From Endozoicomonas sp. NE40 (GTDB lineage Bacteria > Pseudomonadota > Gammaproteobacteria > Pseudomonadales > Endozoicomonadaceae): DNA of 64,000 nucleotides. A model generated the notes under the pieces. That model searched no databases and had not been told where the DNA came from. It worked only from the letters and a program-made list of their open reading frames with translations. Location: NCBI RefSeq assembly GCF_040549045.1, contig NZ_JBEWTB010000002.1, forward strand, positions 62,001-126,000. Reading direction: 5' to 3'. Numbering within the stretch: the first letter of the stretch is position 1; every line of letters begins with the position of its first letter. Of the stretch, positions 1-11,515 are shown piece after piece. A program made the position numbers and the translations under genes.

Positions 1-378
1 TGAGACTTCTGGATGATGGTGCTCGACCATAGAAACGCGTACGCATTTTTTCAATGATCGAGCTTGCGTGCTAAAAAATCGCGCTCCACAGAGAGCTGGC
101 CAATCTGCCGGTAAAGGTTATCAACTTCATCCTGATGACTTTTGGAATTCTTGTCGGCCTTGCTGCCAAATAGCTCGGCAGCACGTTCCAGCAACTCCCG
201 CTTCCAGGCACTAACCATGGTGGGATGAATTTGAAAATGCGCCGCCAGCTCAGAAGTGGTCTGGTCTCCCTTGATGGCAGCCAGGGCAACTTTAGCTTTG
301 AAGTTTGAACTATATTGTTTGCGTTTTCTGCTCATGATCGCATTATCCTTCTTGCTCTGGGTCAGAGCTTACACCCAT
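1..378 (-). mobile_element. IS3-family insertion sequence, one end
   Basis: This is the 5' end of an IS3-family element that runs off the left edge. It holds a complete orfA and the first codons of orfB. After the orfA stop, the minus strand carries an A6 tract (46-51), and the -1 frame then stays open to the edge with a start resembling IS3 orfB proteins (MVEHHHPEV). The outer end is probably near 373-378, where the minus strand reads TGGGTGTAAGCTCTGACC, fitting the TG start of IS3 termini. The other end and any target duplication are not visible. Confidence 0.75.
51..335 (-). CDS. IS3-family transposase OrfA
   Basis: A 94-residue OrfA, the DNA-binding subunit of an IS3-type transposase. 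A helix-turn-helix covers about residues 8-50 (KAKVALAAIKGDQTTSELAA, then HPTMVSAWKREL). A coiled leucine-zipper-like tail follows (residues 65-94, ending in QLSVERDFLARKLDH). OrfA length and tail are typical of the family. The stop overlaps an A6 tract, a position often used for -1 frameshifting into orfB to make the OrfAB fusion. OrfB lies mostly outside the window, so whether the element is functional cannot be judged. Confidence 0.9.
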   Translation of the reverse strand: MSRKRKQYSSNFKAKVALAAIKGDQTTSELAAHFQIHPTMVSAWKRELLERAAELFGSKADKNSKSHQDEVDNLYRQIGQLSVERDFLARKLDH

Positions 379-560
379 TAAAGAGCTAAACAGCCCCCAC
401 AATTCCGGGCTGAACGCCTTTCAGCCCGGGTTTACTTCTTCAGCTAAACCTTTGCAGGGATAACAAATATACAGGCGGGTCTGAACAGTCTGGCTCATCG
501 TGACACAGCTATCTGCTGATTGTCTATCCTAAGAATTTAAGCTGGGGGGGGGATACAGAA

Positions 561-1364
561 ATGAAAAACAGCTTTATCGCTCATTCGGTTAATACAACAG
601 TTCAAGGGTTATTGAGCGAATACAATACACTGGGTACATCATTCAACATTTATAGTCAGAAAAATTTTTTCATGAATCATGTGCATGAAAAAATACAACA
701 GCATGCCGCTTACCCCCGTTTGAAAAAGGCTTCTGTTTTTTTATACACCTCGCGGGGGTACTGCCGTTTGAGCAATCACAATGATTATGAAGCGGGGCGC
801 AGGCTGTATGATCATTGCATGACACCTGGTTTAGCTGAAGAAGGAATAGCTGCCAATGCCCATGAGTGTACAGCGCTTGTTATTTATTCAGCTCTGAGCA
901 GCACAAACCTGGTTCAGGTTAATCGTGCCATTGTCTTAGACCCGGGGCGCACCCCTTCCAGAAGAATCCTCCATGAGTTTGCCATCATTGGTGAGGTGAC
1001 GGGCAATAAAACTCGCGTGGCGATGCCCATGGATGGAATAGCTGGTTTTTTAACAAAAAAACTGCTGCCCCGTTCAGAGCTTCCCTGGGCGGTTGATGCC
1101 GCTTTCAATGTTGTCTGTCCATTAAAGGATTATATCAACAACCTTGGTCAGGCTATTTCTACTGTTAACCAGGCAGGAACCAGTGGACAGGCTGAAGGCA
1201 ACAACAGACTGCCTCCGCTCCAGATAGGCCCGGAAATCACGCCAATGGCTTTCTACGCCTTGATTTCTGGTGGCCATTTGCTAGCTATTGAAGTGACTCA
1301 GAAATCAACGCGCCTTAATATTTCCGAGAATGAGGGCAAGCTGAACTACAGTGATTTCTTTTAG
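561..1364 (+). CDS. Effector-like protein, putative Cys-His-Asp hydrolase
   Basis: A 267-residue protein with no signal peptide or membrane segment. I do not recognise a named family. Three spaced motifs resemble the papain-like or transglutaminase-like domains found in some type III effectors: C103 in a helix start (NAHECTALVIYSAL), H138 before a strand (HEFAIIGEV), and D179 in AVDAAFNVVCPLKDY, where such proteins usually have a DPW...CPL...DY pattern. The assignment of C103/H138/D179 as a triad is inference. The gene stands alone beside an IS element and follows a G-rich leader (GGGGGGGG at 544-551), with ATG at 561. It could equally be a structural relative without activity. Confidence 0.6.
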   Translation: MKNSFIAHSVNTTVQGLLSEYNTLGTSFNIYSQKNFFMNHVHEKIQQHAAYPRLKKASVFLYTSRGYCRLSNHNDYEAGRRLYDHCMTPGLAEEGIAANAHECTALVIYSALSSTNLVQVNRAIVLDPGRTPSRRILHEFAIIGEVTGNKTRVAMPMDGIAGFLTKKLLPRSELPWAVDAAFNVVCPLKDYINNLGQAISTVNQAGTSGQAEGNNRLPPLQIGPEITPMAFYALISGGHLLAIEVTQKSTRLNISENEGKLNYSDFF

Positions 1365-1467
1365 CCGCAATGAGAGCGCCAGAAAGGCATTATCAAGTAC
1401 ACTACCGTCCGGTTAAGCGTTCCAGATCCAATAGAGGCTGAACTAACCGCTCTCCGGACGAAGAGCG

Positions 1468-3342
1468 TTAAAATGGTAACATTCTGGCTGAAATGTAAAC
1501 AGTCACCAATAATCTGGCTATCGAATAACGATTGACCGCTTCTCCACTATGGTAATTTTTTGCAGTATCGCCTTGTTCCCCACCATAATTACTGGTCGGC
1601 ATAGTGATGGCAGGTGTGGAGGCAGGTGCAAACGGAGAACCGTGATAAGTCAGAAAATTAGTATTGTCACTATTCTGGTATTTCTTCGCCCAGATAGCCG
1701 TCTTGTCCAGCCCTTTGTTCAGTGTGTGCTTTACAACCATATCAGTTCCCAGCCAGAAACAGGTACACGGGACACCTCCAGAATTACATTCCCTTCTGCT
1801 GATACTGGCAGCAAACAGGTACAGGTTCCCACTATTTGATAACACTGGCGCACCGACCACCCAGAAAGGCCTTCCCGTTTTATCGTTCTTAAAGTGTGGC
1901 GGAATGATCGTACTCCTTAACACCATGTCTTCCTGGCTGATGAGACTGAGAGTACCATTCTCAACCCTGAACTTATGCAAACGAAGCGTGGGTTTCATTT
2001 CAGGCTGTCCGATTGTAACTGGCCGAGTGGTGGTATTTGACTGTCTGGCGGGTGTTGTCTGGTTAGTATTTACAGCCCTGTCAGTACTGCCAGAGGAACT
2101 GTCCTGGTTAAAAAACTCAGGGCTTGCGACAAACGGCGTTTCGTTGTGAATAACAGCTGGAGCGATCAGGGTGCCACCCTCTGCCAGAAGCAAGCCTTCT
2201 GCTGGTGTAACAGCCTGAGGATAGATGTAGACACTGGATCTGAATTCAGCATCGAACAGATAAAGAGCTTTTTCCCCCTGGGTAAAAAATCGACCGTCTT
2301 TATCGATCACCAGGCCTTTGAGCGGCTGTGTTTCGCTTCTTTGCCGGGCCTGGAATTTTGTCTGCCCACTATGAACATCAAGCACCAGAATATCCTGATT
2401 ACAAAGCAGGAACACATTGTCGTTTGAAAGTGCCATCTCAGGGCGACAGTTCAGTGATTCTTTCTGATCAGGCTCAAACTGACTGCGCCAGAGCAAACGT
2501 GATGACTCCGGGGCTGTAGACAGAAAAGCAGAAACCTCCAGCTTCCGCTGATCGTTTGAGCGTACAGGGGTCGATACCAGAACAACGTCTCCCAATACCG
2601 AAATGGCAGCCCTGCCACTGATTTTGGCATTAGTGTATGGAAATCTGTAAACAACTGTCTGATCGGCATGAGAGAAAGCCAGAAGCTTTTTGCCTTCTGT
2701 GGCCCATGTTAAACCGGCTTCGTTGTTTGTGGCCATATCGTTAGAATGCTTCCAGTACTGCCTTCCATGCTTTTTGAGTTGAACAACCTCATCCTCCCCA
2801 TATTCCTCAAATCGGGCAAGGTATATGCCTGTATCATTATTGGAAATAAAAGAACCATTGCTGGTCTTTACCATATGAGTTCTCTGTCTGTAGACATAAT
2901 CCACAGACCCCGGCAGTTCGATGCTCTTCAGGGTGATCGCTTTGCCGTATTCAGGTTCCGAAAAGGCATATATTCGTTTTTGATCAGTAAAAACAACTCG
3001 TCCGGAAGCCTCAACAACGATATCACCGGGTCCTGACAGGCCATCTTTAGAACAAAATATTCCAGTACAGGGTGTCTCTTCAAACAGGTCCAGAGAACTC
3101 CACCACTGATTCGCGTCCCTTCGCTTTAGGCGACTGGATTTCTGCTTTAACACTACCTGTTTTAAAGGAAAAGCAATCATTAAAGTATTGTCATCAATGT
3201 ATTTCACTTGCGGCTCTTCGGACCGCGCTATAGACGAAAGCAAAAGAAGTAAAGCCACTGAAAGACATCCAAGGAGCCAGCCCGGATATCGTGGAACCAG
3301 GAAACGATAAGAGACAGGGCAGGCTAAGGTGGAATGGATCAT
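1468..3342 (-). CDS. Secreted beta-propeller-like protein
   Basis: The ATG at 3342 is preferred over the upstream GTG at 3351 because GAGGAG lies about nine bases before it. The 624-residue product has an N-terminal signal peptide (hydrophobic run GWLLGCLSVALLLLLSS, cleavage near SIARSEEP). The body has repeated short beta-strand blocks such as GDVVLVSTPV, NDNVFLLCNQDILVLDVHSG and KGLVIDKDGRFFTQGEKALYLFD, which resemble PQQ or quinoprotein-type propeller blades. A Ser/Thr/Gln-rich linker (about residues 415-445) separates a second beta-rich part. It is probably periplasmic or exported. No catalytic motif is visible and no partner gene is next to it. Confidence 0.6.
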   Translation of the reverse strand: MIHSTLACPVSYRFLVPRYPGWLLGCLSVALLLLLSSIARSEEPQVKYIDDNTLMIAFPLKQVVLKQKSSRLKRRDANQWWSSLDLFEETPCTGIFCSKDGLSGPGDIVVEASGRVVFTDQKRIYAFSEPEYGKAITLKSIELPGSVDYVYRQRTHMVKTSNGSFISNNDTGIYLARFEEYGEDEVVQLKKHGRQYWKHSNDMATNNEAGLTWATEGKKLLAFSHADQTVVYRFPYTNAKISGRAAISVLGDVVLVSTPVRSNDQRKLEVSAFLSTAPESSRLLWRSQFEPDQKESLNCRPEMALSNDNVFLLCNQDILVLDVHSGQTKFQARQRSETQPLKGLVIDKDGRFFTQGEKALYLFDAEFRSSVYIYPQAVTPAEGLLLAEGGTLIAPAVIHNETPFVASPEFFNQDSSSGSTDRAVNTNQTTPARQSNTTTRPVTIGQPEMKPTLRLHKFRVENGTLSLISQEDMVLRSTIIPPHFKNDKTGRPFWVVGAPVLSNSGNLYLFAASISRRECNSGGVPCTCFWLGTDMVVKHTLNKGLDKTAIWAKKYQNSDNTNFLTYHGSPFAPASTPAITMPTSNYGGEQGDTAKNYHSGEAVNRYSIARLLVTVYISARMLPF

Positions 3343-3505
3343 GGCAAGCACTCCTCAAGATGAACAACGAGCACATATCACACTGCAGGCTCATTAAAGA
3401 CCCCGTTTGACTTGATGTCTACCTGAACCGGTAACAGTTTGCCGAATGCGATCACCCCAAAGGCTGAAACGGAAGAAGCAGCTACAAATATGTGAAAACC
3501 ACGAA

Positions 3506-3519
3506 TTGATCTGAATCAA
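3506..3519. promoter_or_regulatory. Perfect FNR/Anr-type box
   Basis: TTGATCTGAATCAA matches the FNR/Anr consensus TTGAT-N4-ATCAA at every fixed position. It lies 44 bases before the ATG of the Bcr/CflA transporter, where it could control transcription in response to oxygen. Function is inferred from the match alone. Confidence 0.4.
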
Positions 3520-3563
3520 AAATCTCTGCATCCTGCCCTGCTTTTTGGTTAGATAAGAGTTAC

Positions 3564-4772
3564 ATGCGTCAACTAAACCCTGAGAAACATACCACCGCCG
3601 TACTGGTCGTACTGACCCTGTTTGCTGTTGTCGGTCCGGTGTCCATTGATATATTCACACCGTCACTGCCTGCCATCACACAGTACTTCAACACGGACTA
3701 TGCCACCGCTCAATGGAGTGTGGGTATTTTTATGCTGGGTTTCTCTCTGTCCATGTTGATCGTTGGCCCGCTGAGTGACCGCTTTGGCCGTAAAAATACC
3801 CTGCTGGGCGGATACTCCCTGTACCTGCTGGCCACCATTGCGACCCTGACCACCAGCAGCATTCACCTGTTTATTGCTGCCCGTTTTGCCCAGGCAATAT
3901 TCGGCTGTTTCGGTACAGCTGTTGCGCGAACCATCGCCCGTGATTATTACTCCGACAAAATGGAAGTAAAAATTCTGGCGTATATCAGTGCCTGTCTGAC
4001 CATTGCCCCAATGGCAGCACCGATTGCCGGTGGTTATATCCAGCAGTACGCTGGCTGGCAGTACAGTTTCCTGGTTATGGCTGCGTTTGCGATTATCGCC
4101 ATGCTGGCACTGACCCTGCTGCCGGAAAAAGCCGAGCGCAATGTTAACGCCACCACAGGTATGTTCAAAGGCTACTCCGCTGTTCTGACCGATCTGCGCT
4201 ACATGCGTTTCTCGGTGGCTGCCGGTGTGGCTTTTGCCGGTGCCTTTGTCTTTGTGGCCGGTGCGCCTTTTGTACTGATCGAACAGCTGGGCATTAACCC
4301 GAAAGATTATGGCTTTATCTTTGCCTCTGCTATTGCCGCTTATCTGGTCAGCGCCACCATGGGGCCAAAGCTTACCGATCGCCTGAGCCGTGAACAGGTC
4401 ACCCTGCTGTCTGGTTCTACCCTGGTGGCCGGTGCCCTGATCTCCATCGCCTCAGCGTGGTTCAGTGGTGGCGAGTCCGTCATGGGTTACGTGGCCGGTA
4501 TTGTGGTCTACGAGCTGGGTCTGGGTATTTTCAACCCGTTGTGCCAGGCTCGTGCTACTGAGCATATGAAGAACAATATCGGCACCGCATCGGGCCTGAT
4601 CTTCTTTATTGAAATGCTGATGGCGACCCTGATCAGTGGTGCTGTTGGCCTTCTGCCTGTTGCCGGAACCATGACCCTGGCCGCCGTAACACTGGCCTCT
4701 GCAGCTTTTGCCTCCCTGTGCCTGATGGGAACTGGCAAACCGGTTGAACAGCTGACTGCCCAGGCAGCATAA
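3564..4772 (+). CDS. Bcr/CflA-type MFS drug efflux transporter
   Basis: A 402-residue inner-membrane transporter of the major facilitator superfamily, drug:H+ antiporter-1 (12 TM) type, Bcr/CflA branch. The N terminus has SIDIFTPSLPAI, characteristic of Bcr/CflA. The loop 2-3 signature is GPLSDRFGRKNTLLGG (about residues 66-82), and motif C-like Gly/Pro-rich helix 5 is around APMAAPIAGGY. Twelve hydrophobic stretches are visible. The family exports drugs such as bicyclomycin, sulfonamides or chloramphenicol by proton exchange. The substrate here is unknown. The gene is monocistronic, with a possible FNR box upstream. Confidence 0.88.
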   Translation: MRQLNPEKHTTAVLVVLTLFAVVGPVSIDIFTPSLPAITQYFNTDYATAQWSVGIFMLGFSLSMLIVGPLSDRFGRKNTLLGGYSLYLLATIATLTTSSIHLFIAARFAQAIFGCFGTAVARTIARDYYSDKMEVKILAYISACLTIAPMAAPIAGGYIQQYAGWQYSFLVMAAFAIIAMLALTLLPEKAERNVNATTGMFKGYSAVLTDLRYMRFSVAAGVAFAGAFVFVAGAPFVLIEQLGINPKDYGFIFASAIAAYLVSATMGPKLTDRLSREQVTLLSGSTLVAGALISIASAWFSGGESVMGYVAGIVVYELGLGIFNPLCQARATEHMKNNIGTASGLIFFIEMLMATLISGAVGLLPVAGTMTLAAVTLASAAFASLCLMGTGKPVEQLTAQAA

Positions 4773-4845
4773 ACCGCCGAGTGTTGTGAAGTTATTTTGA
4801 GGGTAGCCGATATATCGAGTGCAATTAACACACTTGAGGCTGATT

Positions 4846-5070
4846 ATGAAAAAATTGCTGCTTGGTATCGCCAGCTTGGCTGTCTCGTTCCCATTGCTTG
4901 CTGGTGACGGTCCGAATCCTTGTGAGTTTCAACACTCCCCTAAGACAATGAATTGTGCTATTGATGAGCTGAGAAGCCCATCGCACTTTAAGTATGGAAA
5001 AAACAAAATAGAAAATAACATTGAGCCACCAAAAAAATGGCCTTTGCATCCGGAAGATGCCAGACCCTGA
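4846..5070 (+). CDS. Small secreted protein, unknown
   Basis: A 74-residue product. The ATG at 4846 is chosen because a GAGG ribosome site precedes it and a clean signal peptide follows (MKKLLLGIASLAVSFPLLA, cleavage before GDGPN). The mature part is about 55 residues and contains two cysteines (CEFQ and NCAIDEL), which could form one disulfide. It has a basic middle and a Pro-rich end. No family is recognised. It ends immediately before a very strong terminator, so it is probably expressed as a short single-gene transcript. Confidence 0.6.
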   Translation: MKKLLLGIASLAVSFPLLAGDGPNPCEFQHSPKTMNCAIDELRSPSHFKYGKNKIENNIEPPKKWPLHPEDARP

Positions 5071-5126
5071 ATAATTTCAGCAATAAAAAACCCGCTTTTC
5101 GCGGGTTTTTTATTGCTGAAATTATT
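5070..5126. terminator. Bidirectional terminator with a perfect 26-bp stem
   Basis: The arms at 5070-5095 and 5101-5126 are exact reverse complements (26 of 26) around a five-base TTTTC loop. The core is AAAAAACCCGC with GCGGGTTTTTT. A-run and T-run flank the GC stem, so it should stop transcription in both directions. The left arm overlaps the last base of the preceding stop codon. Confidence 0.9.
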
Positions 5127-5267
5127 ATGTAATGTTTGGCATGCACCGATGCTTTTTATGTTCTGCCCGGATGTCATGACAAGGGTACTCTGCGATTCTT
5201 ACTGTAGCGAGTACATCACTGCCGCTTTCTGATACCATTCCAGCTTCATCTGATTGACTCAACAAGA

Positions 5268-9008
<3,741 letters not shown>

Positions 9009-9015
9009 TTCTGTC

Positions 9016-9055
9016 AGGCAGCCTTTCTGTGCGCAGAAGGGCTGCCTTCCTTTAT
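9016..9055 (+). terminator. Rho-independent terminator after metH
   Basis: A hairpin of about 14 bp with one T-G pair: AGGCAGCCTTTCTG and CAGAAGGGCTGCCT around TGCG. It is followed by the T-rich stretch TCCTTTATT. It starts seven bases after the metH stop. Confidence 0.8.
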
Positions 9056-9150
9056 TCAATCCTCGCCAACCTGATTCCGAACCATTACAATCGCCCCTGA
9101 ATTTTAACCCCCCTTTTCTCTTTTACTTTTCCCATGAGGCAGAGGCAGCC

Positions 9151-10476
9151 TTGAAGCAGCGCAGTCTGACCATTGTAAAACTGGCAACCCCCATTATTCT
9201 TGCCATGCTGTCACAGAGCCTGCTGAACCTGGTGGATGCCGCGCTGATTGGCCCACTGGGTGAAGAGGCGCTGGCAGCGGTTGGGGCGGGCAGTTATGCC
9301 AACTTTGTTGCTCTGGCTTTAGTGGCTGGGCTGTCTGCGGGTGTTCAGGCACAAGTGGCACGTCGCTGTGGTGCTGGCCAGAAGAGCCGTTGCGCAGTGC
9401 CTGTTAATCACGGGATTATTATTGCCCTGCTCTTTGCCCTTCCAGTCAGCCTTTTGTTAATGATCATGGCACCCTGGATTCTGCAACTGTTCAGCCAGGG
9501 CGGTGTGATACACAATGCGGCAGAGACCTATTTTCGTATTCGCGTTATGGCACTGATGGCCGCAGCCATGAGCCTGTCCTTTCGTGGGTACTGGAACGGT
9601 ACGGGTCAGCCGTCCGGTTTTTTAAGGATTCTGGTAATTTCTCACCTGTTCAATGCCGTAATCAGCTATATCCTGATTTATGGAAAACTCGGCCTGCCTG
9701 CCATGGGTGTTGCCGGTGCGGCGATGGGTACTTTCCTTGCCATGTATCTTGGTGCATTACTGAATCTGTCTGTCCTGTTCAAACAGGTCTCTCATCATGG
9801 TTTTCTGCAACCGTTCCGTCGTAGCGACTGGCTGAACCTGAAAACCCTGGTCAGACTGGCTGCCCCCGATTCGTTGCAGCAAACCCTGTTTGCCCTGGGC
9901 ATCATGCTGTTTTTTGCCATTATCGCCCGGCTGGGTACCCGGGAAATGGCTATTGCCCATGTATTGATGAATATTTCGCTGTTCCTGATTCTTCCCGGTA
10001 TCGGCCTGGGTATGGCGGCCAACACGCTGGTCAGTCAGGAGCTTGGCGCACAGAAGCCGGAGATGGCTATTACCTGGGGTTGGAGTACCGTCCGGATAGC
10101 CACAATATTGCTCAGTATTCTGAGCCTGCCACTGTTATTTATCCCTGAATGGGTGCTGGGTCTATTCCTGCATGAGCCGGAACTGGTTAACGCTGCCAGA
10201 CTGCCACTGCAGTTGACAGGCGTTGGCATTATTCTGGATTCTGCCTCTCTGGTACTGACCCAGACCCTGCTCGGAGCGGGTGCTAATAAGACTGTGCTGG
10301 GTATACGATTCGGGGCTCAATGGGGTTTCCTGCTACCTGTCAGCTGGCTACTGGGAACGGTTGTGGGGGCAGGATTAACGACACTCTGGCTGCTGACGAT
10401 TTTACAGCGGCTGATCAGTTCTGCGGCTTTTATTGTGGTCTGGCAAAGACGGCAGTGGAGTCATATCAGGATTTGA
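9151..10476 (+). CDS. MATE family efflux transporter
   Basis: A 441-residue multidrug and toxin extrusion protein, an inner-membrane antiporter driven by H+ or Na+. I place the start at TTG 9151 (LKQRSLTIVKLATPIILAML), after AGAGG. The longer open frame from 8977 would overlap metH and the terminator and adds a non-conserved leader. Family features are the first-helix PIILAMLSQSLLNLVDAALIG, internal two-fold repetition (a second-half helix with APDSLQQTLFALGIMLFF), and about 12 hydrophobic segments. Sequence style is closest to the DinF/NorM branches. The substrate is not predictable. Confidence 0.88.
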   Translation: MKQRSLTIVKLATPIILAMLSQSLLNLVDAALIGPLGEEALAAVGAGSYANFVALALVAGLSAGVQAQVARRCGAGQKSRCAVPVNHGIIIALLFALPVSLLLMIMAPWILQLFSQGGVIHNAAETYFRIRVMALMAAAMSLSFRGYWNGTGQPSGFLRILVISHLFNAVISYILIYGKLGLPAMGVAGAAMGTFLAMYLGALLNLSVLFKQVSHHGFLQPFRRSDWLNLKTLVRLAAPDSLQQTLFALGIMLFFAIIARLGTREMAIAHVLMNISLFLILPGIGLGMAANTLVSQELGAQKPEMAITWGWSTVRIATILLSILSLPLLFIPEWVLGLFLHEPELVNAARLPLQLTGVGIILDSASLVLTQTLLGAGANKTVLGIRFGAQWGFLLPVSWLLGTVVGAGLTTLWLLTILQRLISSAAFIVVWQRRQWSHIRI

Positions 10477-10484
10477 TATGACTC
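10458..10484. terminator. Short palindrome between convergent genes
   Basis: GAGTCATATCA and TGATATGACTC form a perfect 11-bp stem around GGATT. It spans the MATE stop codon, just before the convergent DUF4892 gene end. There is no strong T-run, so termination is possible but not certain. Confidence 0.4.
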
Positions 10485-10503
10485 CCTTACCAAACGAGTT
10501 CTT

Positions 10504-11400
10504 CTATTGAGTCAGCAACAGCCTGATGCCTGCCTGACGGCTGGATGATGTACTGTAGGACGATAAGACTCTGAAGCGTTCAGACGCTATACCATCAGCC
10601 TTTAGCTGTTGCTGCAACATGGCCTGCTGCCGCTGCTGAGTAGCTATCTGTTCATCTGCACCATTAACTCCTTCAGACAGTACAACAGATAACTCTATAT
10701 TAACCAACAACTGTCGTGAATCATTACGCCTGAGTGCCGAAAGTACTTCCCGGTACGTATCATTACGCGACAGCTGACCGGCGCTGACTGGCAGCCGGTC
10801 AATATAAAAAGCCATCGGCGAATCGTCGCTGCCTGACACAGCCCCGGCCTCTACGGTGAATTCATCCACCAGGGTATAAACCCGTCGATTGCCCCGCTTA
10901 ACGGAGTACACGGTGTAATAAACGACCTCCTCTGGCCTTACCTTCCTACCAAGAAAGTAGTGCTGTTCCCTGCTCATACCGTAGAGTGTTGATACACGAA
11001 AGATATTGTTGGCCCAGAAATTACTGTCACCACAACCAAAGCTGTCACAACTGAACAGGGGATCAACATTCCGGGCTTTTAACTGTTGTATAAAAAACTG
11101 GTAACCATCGTCACTTTCGTGACCTGATGGCAGTTGATAAACCCGTCTTTCCAGGTGTCCATCCAGCCGTTGCATTTCATCTGCCAGTACGACACTGTTC
11201 ACCTTTTTCATTGGACTGCTGACAATCGGGTGGTTACTGCGCTGTTCATTGACCCTGAGGCTGACAGAAGCGGCTGGATACGACTGAAGGTCCAGTGCTG
11301 TGGCAGTCGTTGGAATAAAGGCTGTCAGCAGAAATACGGTTCTGACAGACGACAGGCAAACTTGCCGGAGGCTATGAATAAGTTGATTCGCTCTAACCAT
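10504..11400 (-). CDS. DUF4892 family periplasmic protein
   Basis: A 298-residue protein read from ATG 11400. A TTG start at 11427 is also open. It has a signal peptide (LSSVRTVFLLTAFIPTTATA, cleavage before LDLQSYP). The core matches my memory of DUF4892, a family of Pseudomonas and marine gammaproteobacteria: a Cys-rich motif LFSCDSFGCGDSNFWANNIF followed by QHYFLGRKV and VYYTVYSVKRGNRRVYTLVDE. The C-terminal half alternates beta and alpha elements, with a repeated Gln-rich helix (QQRQQAMLQQQLKADGI), somewhat like an OmpA-type peptidoglycan-binding fold. Molecular role is unknown. The gene stands alone, convergent with the MATE gene. Confidence 0.65.
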   Translation of the reverse strand: MVRANQLIHSLRQVCLSSVRTVFLLTAFIPTTATALDLQSYPAASVSLRVNEQRSNHPIVSSPMKKVNSVVLADEMQRLDGHLERRVYQLPSGHESDDGYQFFIQQLKARNVDPLFSCDSFGCGDSNFWANNIFRVSTLYGMSREQHYFLGRKVRPEEVVYYTVYSVKRGNRRVYTLVDEFTVEAGAVSGSDDSPMAFYIDRLPVSAGQLSRNDTYREVLSALRRNDSRQLLVNIELSVVLSEGVNGADEQIATQQRQQAMLQQQLKADGIASERFRVLSSYSTSSSRQAGIRLLLTQ

Positions 11401-11515
11401 GAGTCGGGTTCTACATCTTGTTATCAACGGTGACAGATTATCACAGGGTTACCAGTACATAACAGTACTGAAAGCACAATGAGCTTTTGTAGAAACCGGA
11501 AGGAAGGAAAATATC

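Noticed and set aside
1440..1475. Hairpin CGCTCT...AGAGCG near the end of the beta-propeller gene
   Set aside because: It lacks a T-run and a clear loop, so I do not call it a terminator.
5127..5267. Possible cobalamin or SAM riboswitch before metH
   Set aside because: The gap is short and shows no B12-box or SAM-type core that I can recognise.
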